The translations under genes and the position numbers were made by a program. Shown here piece after piece: positions 54,113 through 62,211 of a stretch of DNA of 64,000 nucleotides; positions within the stretch are counted from its first letter, which is position 1, and each line of letters starts with the position of its first letter. Origin of the DNA: Nonomuraea sediminis (GTDB lineage: Bacteria; Actinomycetota; Actinomycetes; Streptosporangiales; Streptosporangiaceae); NCBI RefSeq assembly GCF_018531495.1, contig NZ_JAHDTI010000001.1, forward strand, positions 1 through 64,000. The letters run 5' to 3'. Under the pieces are notes generated by a model, which saw only the letters and a program-made list of their open reading frames with translations, was not told the origin of the DNA and did no database searches.

Positions 54113-54703
54113 ATGTCCAATGACACCGCGTTGTTCCTCGGCCAGTTTTTGCGAGCCCCCACCACCATCGGTGCGGTGGCGCCAAGCTCCCGGCGCCTGG
54201 CTGAGGCGGTATGCGCGCCGGTTCCCGAGCGGGGCGAGCCGACCGTGGTGGAGCTGGGTCCCGGCACGGGGCCGTTCACCGCGGAGATCCAGCGCCGGCT
54301 GTCCGGCCGCGGGCACCACCTGGCGGTCGAGGTGAACAAGCCGATGGCCGACCTGCTTGCCGCCCGTTTCCCGACGGTGGACGTGGTCAACGCCGACGCG
54401 GCGAAGTTGTGCTCTTTGCTTGGCGAGCGCGGGCTCGGGCAGGCGGACGTGGTGGTCAGCGGGCTGCCGTGGGCGGCCTTCCCCGATTCGGCGCAGCGGG
54501 AGCTGCTCGGCGCGGTGATCTCGTGCATGGGCCCCGCGGCGGTCTTCACCACGTTCTCCTACATCCACGCCATCCCGCTCAGCTCGGCGCGCCGCTTCCG
54601 CGCGCTGCTGGCCGAGCGGTTCGAGGAGGTCGTGCCCGGGCGCACGGTGTGGCGCAACGTTCCCCCGGCGTTCGTCTTCAACGCCCGCAGGCCCCGTGCG
54701 TGA
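54113..54703 (+). CDS. SAM-dependent methyltransferase (PmtA/KsgA-like class I)
   Basis: This 196-aa protein has the class I SAM-binding motif VVELGPGTGPFTAEIQRRL, then LAVEVNKPMADLLAARFPTVDVVNADAAKL, and the motif IV region VVSGLPWAAFP. The pattern N/SGLPWxxFP is typical of bacterial phospholipid N-methyltransferases and close KsgA relatives, so phosphatidylethanolamine may be the substrate, but a small-molecule substrate is also possible. TAGTGT lies 6 nt before the ATG, which suggests a leaderless transcript. Confidence 0.82.
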   Translation: MSNDTALFLGQFLRAPTTIGAVAPSSRRLAEAVCAPVPERGEPTVVELGPGTGPFTAEIQRRLSGRGHHLAVEVNKPMADLLAARFPTVDVVNADAAKLCSLLGERGLGQADVVVSGLPWAAFPDSAQRELLGAVISCMGPAAVFTTFSYIHAIPLSSARRFRALLAERFEEVVPGRTVWRNVPPAFVFNARRPRA

Positions 54704-54741
54704 ATCTTGTCGGCGGGAACAGAACTTGATTCTATAGCGTG

Positions 54742-55923
54742 ATGGATTTCACGCTTCCCGAGAGCGCGCTTGCCGTGCAGCGCGGTGTCGCCGACATCTG
54801 CTCGCGCTACGACCTGGACTACTGGCAGCGGTGCGAGGCCGACAGGCGCTGGCCCGAGGAGGTGTGGGCGGAGCTGGCCAAGGGCGGCTGGCTGGGCCTG
54901 GCGGTGCCCGAGGAGTACGGCGGCGCCGGGCAGGGGCTGCTGGAGCTGGCCGTGGCCACCGAGACGCTGGCCGCCTCGGGCGCGGCGGGCGGCTCGGCCT
55001 TCACCTACGTGCTCACGCCGGGCTTCGGCGCGCTCACCCTGGCCAGGCACGGTACGGCGGAGCAGCGCCAGCGCCTGCTGCCGGGGCTGGCCACGGGCGA
55101 GGTCGAGACCTGCTTCGCGCTGACCGAGCCGGACGCCGGCTCGAACTCCCTGGCGATCACCACCAGCGCCCGCCGCGACGGCGACGGCTTCGTCATCAAC
55201 GGCCAGAAGATCTGGATCACCGGGGTGCAGCGGGCGACCTGGATGCTGCTGGTGACGCGGACGATCCCGGCCGCCGAGGCCAAGCCGCGCACGAACGGCC
55301 TGACCGTCTTCCTGGTGAACGTGCCCGAGGCGGTGGCCGCGGGCACCCTGTCCTACCGCCCGATCCCCAAGCTGGGCGCCAACACCACGCCGTCGAACAT
55401 GGTGTTCGTCGACGACCTGCGGGTGCCGGCCTCCAGCGTGGTCGGCGAGGTGGACCAGGGCGCGGCCGTGCTGTGGGACATCCTGAACCCCGAGCGCATC
55501 CTGCTGGCCGCCTCGGCGCTCGGCGGGGCGGAGGTCGGGCTGCGGGTGGCGGTGGACTACGCCAAGCAGCGGGAGGTCTTCGGCCGCCCGATCGGCGCGA
55601 ACCAGGCCATCGCGTTCCCGCTGGCGCAGGTCAAGGCCAAGATCGAGCTGGCCAGGCTGATGCTGTACAAGGCGGCGTGGGCCTTCGACCGGCACGAGCC
55701 GTGCGCGACGGAGGCCAACATCGCCAAGCTGACGGCCTCGCAGGCGGCCTGGGAGGCGGCGGACGCGGCGTTCCAGACGCACGGCGGGATGGCCTACTCG
55801 CTGGAGTTTCCGGTGGCCAGGCTGCTGACCGACGCCCGTATTGGCAAGGTCGCGCCGGTGACGGAGGAACTGCTCCTCAACTACCTGGCCACGCAGGTGC
55901 TCGGGCTGCCGCGCTCGTTCTAG
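54742..55923 (+). CDS. acyl-CoA dehydrogenase
   Basis: This 393-aa FAD enzyme introduces the first double bond in acyl-CoA breakdown. It carries the family motifs [37 protein letters not shown] (FAD/substrate) and NGQKIWITG, and the C-terminal domain [21 protein letters not shown], with [40 protein letters not shown], where the base Glu is usually found. TATAGC just upstream of 54742 suggests a leaderless mRNA; a GTG at 54739 adds one residue. Its TAG overlaps the stop of the convergent enoyl-CoA hydratase (CTAG). The acyl chain type is unknown. Confidence 0.93.
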   Translation: MDFTLPESALAVQRGVADICSRYDLDYWQRCEADRRWPEEVWAELAKGGWLGLAVPEEYGGAGQGLLELAVATETLAASGAAGGSAFTYVLTPGFGALTLARHGTAEQRQRLLPGLATGEVETCFALTEPDAGSNSLAITTSARRDGDGFVINGQKIWITGVQRATWMLLVTRTIPAAEAKPRTNGLTVFLVNVPEAVAAGTLSYRPIPKLGANTTPSNMVFVDDLRVPASSVVGEVDQGAAVLWDILNPERILLAASALGGAEVGLRVAVDYAKQREVFGRPIGANQAIAFPLAQVKAKIELARLMLYKAAWAFDRHEPCATEANIAKLTASQAAWEAADAAFQTHGGMAYSLEFPVARLLTDARIGKVAPVTEELLLNYLATQVLGLPRSF

Positions 55924-56699
55924 CGGAACGTGGGCGGGCGCTTCTCGCGCACCGCCCGCACGCCCTCTTTCACGTCGGGGCCGGTGAAGCCGAGGAACTC
56001 CATGGCCAGCGAGGCGTCGAAGGTCGGGCCCGCCAGGCGGAGCCAGTTGTTGAGCGAGTACTTGGTCAGCCGGATCGCCTCCTGGGAGCCGTCGGCCAGC
56101 CTCCGCGCGATCTCCAGGGCTTTCTCGTGCACCTGCGCGTCGTCGACGCACAGGCTCACCAGCCCCATCCGCTCGGCCTCCTCGCCGGTGACCGGCTCGC
56201 ACAGCAGCAGGTGGTACTTGGCCTTGGCCAGCCCGCACAGCATCGGCCAGATGATCGCCGCGTGGTCGCCCGCGGCCACGCCGAGCCGGGTGTGGCCGTC
56301 GATGATGCGGGCGGTGCGCCCGGCGACGGAGATGTCGGCCAGCAGCGCCACCGCCAGCCCGGCGCCGACGGCGGGACCCTGGATGGCGGACACGACCGGC
56401 TTGGAGCAGTTGAGCACGTTGTAGACGATGTCGCGGGCCTCGGCGAAGATCCGCAGGCGGGTGGCGTGGTCGTCGATCATCTCCTCGATCATCGACAGGT
56501 CGCCGCCGGCGGAGAACGCCTCGCCCTCTCCCCTGACCACGACCGCCCTGACCGAATCGTCGCGGTCGATGTCGCGCCAGATCTCGGCCAGTTCGCGGTG
56601 GCCCGTCATGTCGACGGCGTTGAGCCTGCGCGGCTCGCTGATCGTGATCCGCAGCACGCCCTCGGCGGGGGTGTCGGTCTTGAGCTTCTGGTAGCTCAC
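55920..56699 (-). CDS. enoyl-CoA hydratase/isomerase family protein
   Basis: This 259-aa crotonase-fold protein has [22 protein letters not shown] (oxyanion hole) and [54 protein letters not shown], with an acidic residue next to the second oxyanion loop. It hydrates or isomerises acyl-CoA. GTG start overlaps the stop of the esterase gene (GTGA). With the convergent acyl-CoA dehydrogenase it probably belongs to a fatty or branched acyl catabolic set. Confidence 0.92.
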   Translation of the reverse strand: MSYQKLKTDTPAEGVLRITISEPRRLNAVDMTGHRELAEIWRDIDRDDSVRAVVVRGEGEAFSAGGDLSMIEEMIDDHATRLRIFAEARDIVYNVLNCSKPVVSAIQGPAVGAGLAVALLADISVAGRTARIIDGHTRLGVAAGDHAAIIWPMLCGLAKAKYHLLLCEPVTGEEAERMGLVSLCVDDAQVHEKALEIARRLADGSQEAIRLTKYSLNNWLRLAGPTFDASLAMEFLGFTGPDVKEGVRAVREKRPPTFR

Positions 56700-57610
56700 A
56701 GCGCCTCCCGCAGCCTGTCGGCGACGTAGTCACGGGCCTCCATGGCCTGGTCGAACATGCCGGGCAGGCCGAAGAAGCCGTGCACGGCACCGTCGAACCT
56801 GCGCACCTCGACCGGGACCCCGGCCTGGGCGAGCCGCGTGCCGTACAGCTCGGCCTCGTCGCGCAGCACGTCGCACTCGGCCGTCACGATCGTGGCGGGG
56901 GGCAGGCCCGCGCAGTCGGCCAGCCGCAGCGGCGCCAGGCGCGGGTCGGCCGGGTCGGTCTTGTCCGCGTACTGATCGATGAACCAGGCCATCTCCGCGG
57001 CGGCCAGGCCGTAGCCGTCGGCGAACTCCCGGTAGGACGGGGTGGTCATGGCCACGTCCATCACCGGGTAGATCAGCGTCTGGTGGGCCAGGGTCAGTCC
57101 GGCGTCGCGGGCCTGCCAGGCGGCCACGGCGGCCAGGTTGCCGCCGGCGCTGTCGCCGACGACGGCCACGCCGCCGTTGCTCTGGTAGAAGGCGGGCCGC
57201 GCGAACAGGTCCCTGACCACGGTCCACGCGTCGTCGGCCGCCGCGGGGAAGGGATGTTCGGGAGCCAGCCGGTAGTCGACGGAGACCACCACGGCGCCGG
57301 CGCGGATGGCCAGGTCGCGGGCCACGGCGTCGTTGCGTTTGACGCTGCCGAAGACCCAGCCGCCGCCGTGGAAGTAGACGATTACCGGCAGCGCGTCGTC
57401 GCCGCGGTCGGCCCGGTAGATGCGGATCGGCACACCCTCGGCGGTCTCGTCCCTGACGAAGGGCAGCTGGGTGTGCGCGCCGCGTTTGAGCGCGAACGCG
57501 TCCTGCCCGCGCATCTCGTTGATCTTCTCCAGGTCGAGCGTGGCCAGGTCGACGCCTAGGTCCGTGGGGTACTGCGCGACGTACTCCCGCGCCTGGGGGT
57601 GCAGCGGCAT
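56696..57610 (-). CDS. alpha/beta hydrolase, HSL (hormone-sensitive lipase) family esterase
   Basis: This 304-aa esterase has the HSL signature HGGGWVFGS (oxyanion hole), [15 protein letters not shown], the nucleophile motif GDSAGGN, acid in the [15 protein letters not shown] region and the catalytic His in [12 protein letters not shown]. It should cleave short acyl esters in the cytoplasm. It starts at ATG 57610 and runs into the enoyl-CoA hydratase gene with a 4-bp overlap. The PuuD-like gene ends 9 bp upstream, so all three may be one transcript. Confidence 0.92.
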   Translation of the reverse strand: MPLHPQAREYVAQYPTDLGVDLATLDLEKINEMRGQDAFALKRGAHTQLPFVRDETAEGVPIRIYRADRGDDALPVIVYFHGGGWVFGSVKRNDAVARDLAIRAGAVVVSVDYRLAPEHPFPAAADDAWTVVRDLFARPAFYQSNGGVAVVGDSAGGNLAAVAAWQARDAGLTLAHQTLIYPVMDVAMTTPSYREFADGYGLAAAEMAWFIDQYADKTDPADPRLAPLRLADCAGLPPATIVTAECDVLRDEAELYGTRLAQAGVPVEVRRFDGAVHGFFGLPGMFDQAMEARDYVADRLREAL

Positions 57611-57619
57611 GATCGCAGC

Positions 57620-58318
57620 CTAGCGGGCTGCCTCCACGAGCGCATCGAACAGCTTGCTGTCCGTGCCGCCTTCCTTACCCCGCTCCGGATGCCACTGGAC
57701 GCCCACGCCGAAGCGGTGGCCCTGCAGCTCGATGCCCTCCACGATCTGGTCCTCCGCCCAGGCCACGGCCAGCAGGCCGTTGCCGAGCCTGCGCACCGAC
57801 TGGGTGTGCGGGGACACCACCTCGATCTTGTCGCCGACGGCCTTGCCCAGCTTGCTGGAGACGCTCACCTGGATGACGTGCGGGGTGTGCGGCTCGCCGT
57901 GCCTGTCGTTGTCGAGGACCTCGGGCAGCCACGGGATCAGCGTGCCGCCCTGGGCGACGTTCAGCACGTGCATGCCCCTGGCGATGCCCAGGATCGGCAC
58001 GTCCGCCTGCACGGCGGCCCTGGCCAGCGCGAGCTCGAAGCGGTCGCGGTGGGCCTGCGCCTCCTCGACCCGCTCGTCCCGCTCGGCGCCGTAGGTGTCG
58101 GCGCCGAGCGGCACGCCGCCGGCCAGCACGACGCCCCGCAGGCCGCGCACGTAGTCGTCGATCGCGTGCAGGTTGAGCGGTGGCAGCACGATCGGCGCGC
58201 CGCCCGCCCGCTCGATCGCCTTGGCGTAGGCCGGGGGTGACAGCACCGCCTCCCTGACCCACGAGCCCCAGCGGGCGGCTTCGAAGTAGGCGGTGATTCC
58301 GATCAGGGGTCGAGACAT
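57620..58318 (-). CDS. PuuD-like class I glutamine amidotransferase, catalytic Cys absent
   Basis: This 232-aa protein resembles gamma-glutamyl-GABA hydrolase (PuuD): PLIGITAYFEAARWGSWVREAVLSPPAYAKAIERAGGAP, then ADVPILGIARGMHVLNVAQGGTL and VQWHPE with the His and Glu of the triad (H210, E212). The nucleophile motif should read GICRGMQ, but here it reads GIARGMH, so Cys is Ala113. The early GG-D/P loop is also changed (LAGGVPLGAD). Hydrolysis by the family mechanism is therefore unlikely, and it may be a pseudoenzyme or binding protein. ATG at 58318. It lies before the esterase/enoyl-CoA hydratase genes. Confidence 0.85.
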   Translation of the reverse strand: MSRPLIGITAYFEAARWGSWVREAVLSPPAYAKAIERAGGAPIVLPPLNLHAIDDYVRGLRGVVLAGGVPLGADTYGAERDERVEEAQAHRDRFELALARAAVQADVPILGIARGMHVLNVAQGGTLIPWLPEVLDNDRHGEPHTPHVIQVSVSSKLGKAVGDKIEVVSPHTQSVRRLGNGLLAVAWAEDQIVEGIELQGHRFGVGVQWHPERGKEGGTDSKLFDALVEAAR

Positions 58319-58446
58319 TTGGATCTCCAGGGCACGCGATGGGCTTCAGCCACTCAGCCCATCATGGCGCACACCATTTCGGTTATGTCACCTCTCCCGG
58401 AGATCCCGTTCTTTCACTTCCTCCCCCGTCGAAACGGTTCTTGTGC

Positions 58447-58477
58447 GGTACGGCGGGCCACACGGGCTTGCCGTACC
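58447..58477 (-). terminator. stem-loop of the GTACGGCG family at the end of the conservon
   Basis: GGTACGGC (58447-58454) pairs with GCCGTACC (58470-58477), 9 bp beyond the stop of the last conservon gene (minus strand, stop at 58486). The core is the same as at the other gene ends in this window. Confidence 0.65.
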
Positions 58478-58485
58478 CGAAACCC

Positions 58486-59697
58486 TCAGGACAGCCGGAC
58501 CGGCAGCACGGCGGCGCTGTTGGAGAAAAGCGACGGCACAGGGGCGAGGCTGGACACGGGCGCTGCGAGCGACAAGTCCGGATATCTGGTGAAGAGCCCC
58601 GACAGCGCGATCGTGGCCTCCTGCCTGGCCAGGGACGCTCCCAGGCACACGTGAGGCCCGCCGCCGAAGGCCAGGTGCCGTTCCTGCGACCGGGTGATGT
58701 CGAAGCGGTCGGCCGTCTCCCCGTACCGGCCGCCGTCGCGCCCGGCCGCGCTGTAGGGCGCGAGGATGGCCTCGCCCGCCGGGATCGTCACCCCCGCGAC
58801 CGTGATGTCCTCCAGCGGGTAGCGGGCCATGAAGTTGCCGATCGGCGCGTCCCAGCGCAGCGTCTCCTCCACCACCGCGTCCCATGAGCGCCCCGCGACC
58901 GCCAGGGCGAGCTGGTCGGGGTGGGTGAGCAGCGCGCGGACGGCGTTGACGATCAGGCTGAGCGTGGTCTCGTGGCCGGCGGCCAGCATCAGCCAGAGCG
59001 TGCCGGCCAGTTCCTCGTCGGTGAGCCGGTCGGGGTCGTCCTGCTGGGCGGCGATGAGGGCGCTGGTCAGGTCGTCGCCCGGGTGCGCGTGGCGCAGCGC
59101 GACCAGGCGGCCGAGCAGCAGGTAGATGTCGCGCTGGGTGGCCAGCACCTCCTCGGCGCTGGTGGTCGAGCGGAAGATGCTGTCGACCAGGTGGCGCAGC
59201 TCGTCCCGCTCGTCCTCGGGCACGCCGACCAGCTCGCAGATGACCCGCATCGGCACCGGGTAGGCGAAGTGCTGCCGCAGGTCCACGGCGCCGTCGGCGG
59301 CGGCGTGGCCCGGCAGCTCGTCGAGCAGGCCCGCGACGATCTCCTCGATGCGCGGGCGCAGCCCCTGGACGCGGCGCGGGGTGAGCGTCTGGGTGACGAA
59401 CTTGCGCAGCCGGTGGTGCTCGCGGCCGTCGGCGGTGACCATGTTGGTGACCTTGACCATGCCGACCAGCGGCCAGTCGTCGGGGATCTCGCCGCTCTTG
59501 ATGGCGTTCCAGTTGCGCCAGTCCTTGCTGACGCGCCGGTCGGCGAGCAGCTCGGCCAGCAGGTCGTGGTGGGTGACGGCCCAGGCGTGCACGTCGCCGG
59601 GGAGAACGACGCGCACGACCGGGCCGAGTTCGCGGAGTTCGGCGGCCTCGCCGTGATGGTCGGACCCGGTGGGGTCCAGGGTGACGACCGGGATCAT
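58486..59697 (-). CDS. cytochrome P450 of the conservon (CYP154-like)
   Basis: This 403-aa cytoplasmic P450 has the I-helix LAAGHETTLSL, the K-helix ExxR in VEETLRWDAP, and the haem-binding HLAFGGGPHVCLGASLA with Cys351. All three core motifs are intact, so it should be a working mono-oxygenase. Conservons of Streptomyces often end with P450 genes, typically of CYP154, CYP156 and CYP157. The ATG overlaps the stop of the preceding P450 gene (ATGA). The substrate is unknown; a role in making or sensing a signal molecule is inferred. Confidence 0.9.
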   Translation of the reverse strand: MIPVVTLDPTGSDHHGEAAELRELGPVVRVVLPGDVHAWAVTHHDLLAELLADRRVSKDWRNWNAIKSGEIPDDWPLVGMVKVTNMVTADGREHHRLRKFVTQTLTPRRVQGLRPRIEEIVAGLLDELPGHAAADGAVDLRQHFAYPVPMRVICELVGVPEDERDELRHLVDSIFRSTTSAEEVLATQRDIYLLLGRLVALRHAHPGDDLTSALIAAQQDDPDRLTDEELAGTLWLMLAAGHETTLSLIVNAVRALLTHPDQLALAVAGRSWDAVVEETLRWDAPIGNFMARYPLEDITVAGVTIPAGEAILAPYSAAGRDGGRYGETADRFDITRSQERHLAFGGGPHVCLGASLARQEATIALSGLFTRYPDLSLAAPVSSLAPVPSLFSNSAAVLPVRLS

Positions 59698-60893
59698 GAG
59701 CGGCCTCCTGGGGTGGCGCTGAAGTGGACCGGCAGTGACGCGGGGCAGCGGGTCCACGGTGAGGGATGCGGGGTCAGCTCCCCGGCGACCACCGCGAGGC
59801 GGACGTCGGGCAGCAGGTGCAGGGCCGTCTCCACCGCGGTGCGGGTGATGAGGCGGGCGGGCACGGGGGCGGGGCAGACGTGCGGCCCGGCGCTCCAGGC
59901 CAGGTGGGCGCGGTTGCCCAGCTCGATCGTCTGGTCGCCGGTGTGCACGCGGGGGTCGGCGTTGGCCGCCGACAGGCCGAGGATGAGGGCGTCGCCGCGG
60001 CGGATGCGCTGGCCGCCGAGCTCGGTGTCGCGCAGCGCGTAGCGGGCGGGCATGTTCGTCATCGGCGGGTCGCGCCACAGCACCTCGTCCAGGGCGTCGT
60101 CCACGCCGAGCCGCCCGCCGCGCAGCCGACCGGCGAAGCGCGGGTCGGTGAGCATGAGGCGCAGCGTCTGGGAGATCCAGGTGGTCGTCGTCTCCTGCGC
60201 GGCGGAGATCATCACGACCATCGACTGGAGCACCTCAGCGTCGCCGTTGAGGTCGGGGTGGGCCAGGAAGCGGGTGGTCAGGTCGTCGGCGGGCAGGCTC
60301 TTCCTGGCGTGCATGACGCCGCCGAGGATCTCCTCGAACCTGCGGTTGCCCTCCTGGGAGTCCTCGGCGCTGCCGAACAGGGCGCGCAGCGCGGCGAGCA
60401 GCTCGTGGCCCTGTTCGACGTCCAGCCCGAACAGGTCGGCGATGGCCAGCATCGGGATGACCGCGGCGTACTCGGCCACCAGGTCAGCGCTGCCGCGCTC
60501 GGCGAAGCGGGCGATCAGCTGACCGCACATGGACTCCACGGACTTGCGCATGCGGCGCTGGTCGATGGCGCCGACCCCGTCGTCCAGGGGGCGGCGCAGC
60601 CGCCGGTGCTCGGCCCCGTCGGCGCCGATCACGTTGGGCCGCCAGAACATCATCGGCCCGAGCCCGGAGTCGGGCGGGACGACGCCCTCCTGGAAGAGCC
60701 GCCAGTTGCGGGCGTCGCGGGAGTAGAGCTTCTCCTGCCTGGCGATGGTCAGCAGCTCGTGGTAGCCCATGACGAGCCAGGCGCCCACGCCCGGCTCCAG
60801 CTCCACCCAGGCGACCTCGCCCCACTCCCTGCGCAGCCTGCGGAAGACGGCGTGCGGGTCCTGGCAGGTGGTGGTGGCCGACAGCGGGATCAT
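59694..60893 (-). CDS. atypical cytochrome P450 of the conservon (CYP157-like, no ExxR)
   Basis: This 399-aa P450-like protein lacks several core residues. The K-helix ExxR reads EVLW (E270, W273), so the Arg is gone. The haem loop is AWSAGPHVCPAPVPA, with Cys340 kept but the following Gly replaced by Pro, and the I-helix has SAAQETTTTW in place of AGxET. Published work on Streptomyces CYP157 found members without ExxR inside conservons, and this protein fits that group. It may bind haem without normal catalysis. Its start overlaps the GTPase gene and its stop overlaps the second P450 gene. Confidence 0.88.
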   Translation of the reverse strand: MIPLSATTTCQDPHAVFRRLRREWGEVAWVELEPGVGAWLVMGYHELLTIARQEKLYSRDARNWRLFQEGVVPPDSGLGPMMFWRPNVIGADGAEHRRLRRPLDDGVGAIDQRRMRKSVESMCGQLIARFAERGSADLVAEYAAVIPMLAIADLFGLDVEQGHELLAALRALFGSAEDSQEGNRRFEEILGGVMHARKSLPADDLTTRFLAHPDLNGDAEVLQSMVVMISAAQETTTTWISQTLRLMLTDPRFAGRLRGGRLGVDDALDEVLWRDPPMTNMPARYALRDTELGGQRIRRGDALILGLSAANADPRVHTGDQTIELGNRAHLAWSAGPHVCPAPVPARLITRTAVETALHLLPDVRLAVVAGELTPHPSPWTRCPASLPVHFSATPGGRS

Positions 60894-61477
60894 GCGTTCA
60901 CCTTCTGCGCGTGCTCGACCAGGGTGATCAGTGCCTCGACCGAGGAGGTGCGGCTCCTGGCGTCGCAGTCCACGACGGGCGTGTCAGGAGGCAGGTCGAG
61001 CGCCTCGCGCAGCGCCTGCGGGCTGTGCCTGCGCGAGTCGGGGAAGTGGTTGACGGCGATCGCGAACGGCAGGTCGCCGCGCAGCTCGAGCTGGTCGAGC
61101 ACCTCGAAGCTGCCTTCGAGGCGGCGGGTGTCGACGATCACGAGCGCGCCCACGGCTCCGCGTGACAGGCCGGACCACAGGTCCCAGAAGCGGCGCTGGC
61201 CCGGCGTGCCGAACAGGTAGAGCGCGATGCGGCGGCCGAGCGTGATGCGGCCGAAGTCCATGGCCACCGTCGTGGTCTTCTTGCCGTCCAGGCCCGCCAG
61301 ATCGTCGACGCCGACGCTGGCCTCGGTCATCGTCTCCTCGGTGCGCAGCGGCTCGATCTCGCTGACCGAGCCGATCATCGTGGTCTTGCCGACGCCGAAG
61401 TCGCCGACGACGAGGATCTTCACGGCGTGCTCCACCGTCTCGGGCAGGTAACGGTCAGCGGAGCTTGCGGAGACCAT
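60890..61477 (-). CDS. cvnD: conservon Ras-like GTPase CvnD
   Basis: This 195-aa small GTP-binding protein has P-loop VVGDFGVGKTTMIGS, switch regions EETMTEASVGVDD and ALYLFGTPGQRRFWDLWSGL (G3, with Gly-Gln), and AIAVNHFPDS in place of NKxD (Asn and Asp spaced differently). In the conservon model CvnD is the switch that receives the signal from the sensor complex. It begins 23 bp inside the cvnC gene and its stop overlaps the P450 start. The N-terminal extension MVSASSADRYLPETVEHA is normal. Confidence 0.93.
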   Translation of the reverse strand: MVSASSADRYLPETVEHAVKILVVGDFGVGKTTMIGSVSEIEPLRTEETMTEASVGVDDLAGLDGKKTTTVAMDFGRITLGRRIALYLFGTPGQRRFWDLWSGLSRGAVGALVIVDTRRLEGSFEVLDQLELRGDLPFAIAVNHFPDSRRHSPQALREALDLPPDTPVVDCDARSRTSSVEALITLVEHAQKVNA

Positions 61478-61808
61478 CCAGCACCTCCTGCAGGGTTTCC
61501 AGGTTCGGCCTTCCGGCCTCGGGGATGCGCGAGCGGGCGGTCAGGTGACCGGAGTCGACCAGGTCGGAGGCCAGGATGCCGACGACGCTCAGCGGCAGCT
61601 CCAGGTGGGCGGCCGCCTCGGCCAGCGACAGCAGCCGCGCGCACATGCGCAGCAGCGCCCGCTCCTGGCGGCTGGCCGAGACGGGCAGCGACCTGGCCGG
61701 ATCCGCGGCGACCAGCAGCGTGTCGAGCCCGATCGTGTTGCGGGTCGGGCGCGACCTGCCCTGGGTGAGCACGTAGGGCCGGACGGCGCTGTCCTGGTAG
61801 TCGGTCAT
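61455..61808 (-). CDS. cvnC: conservon DUF742 protein CvnC
   Basis: This 117-aa winged-helix-like protein of the DUF742 family (VRPYVLTQGRSRPTRNTIGLDTLLVA...RMCARLLSLAEAAAHLELPLSVVGILASDLVDSGHLTAR) is thought to form part of the sensor complex with CvnA, B and D. It overlaps cvnB by the ATGA arrangement and cvnD by 23 bp. The central HTH-like segment is intact. Confidence 0.93.
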   Translation of the reverse strand: MTDYQDSAVRPYVLTQGRSRPTRNTIGLDTLLVAADPARSLPVSASRQERALLRMCARLLSLAEAAAHLELPLSVVGILASDLVDSGHLTARSRIPEAGRPNLETLQEVLDGLRKLR

Positions 61809-62209
61809 GGTCTGGCCGGAGTGCTGAAGTTCCTCTCGCCGAGCTTGTTGACCTGGGCCTGCATCTGCTGGGCGATGAGCCGGGGATCGACCACCGGGTC
61901 GGTGATGACCACCAGGTGCGAGCCCGTCCCCGCCGCGCGGGCGAACAGGAACCCGCCCTCGAAGCCGACCATGAGCTCCCTGACCGCCCTGCCGCCGCTG
62001 CCGAACTCGCGCCCCACGCTCTGGGCCAGCGACTGCAGCCCCGAGCAGGCGGCCGACAGCCGGTCGGCGACGTCCCTGTCGGTGCCGGCGGAGCGGGCCT
62101 TGAGCAGGCCGTCCGAGCTGAGCACGACCACATGCCTGACCCCCGGCACCCAGACGACCTCGTCGATCATCCAGTCCTGATCCTGCTGCTGCATGCGTTC
62201 CCCCTTCAT
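61805..62209 (-). CDS. cvnB: conservon roadblock/LC7 protein CvnB
   Basis: This protein of about 134 aa has the roadblock fold: DWMIDEVVWVPGVRHVVVLSSDGLLKARSAGTDRDVADRLSAACSGLQSLAQSVGREFGSGGRAVRELMVGFEGGFLFARAAGTGSHLVVITDPVVDPRLIAQQM. Such proteins act as GTPase regulators or scaffolds for the small GTPase CvnD. ATG 62209 has GGAGG 7 nt upstream; a second ATG at 62194 also has GGGGG upstream. It is 2 bp from the cvnA stop and overlaps cvnC. Confidence 0.92.
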   Translation of the reverse strand: MKGERMQQQDQDWMIDEVVWVPGVRHVVVLSSDGLLKARSAGTDRDVADRLSAACSGLQSLAQSVGREFGSGGRAVRELMVGFEGGFLFARAAGTGSHLVVITDPVVDPRLIAQQMQAQVNKLGERNFSTPARP

Positions 62210-62211
62210 CA

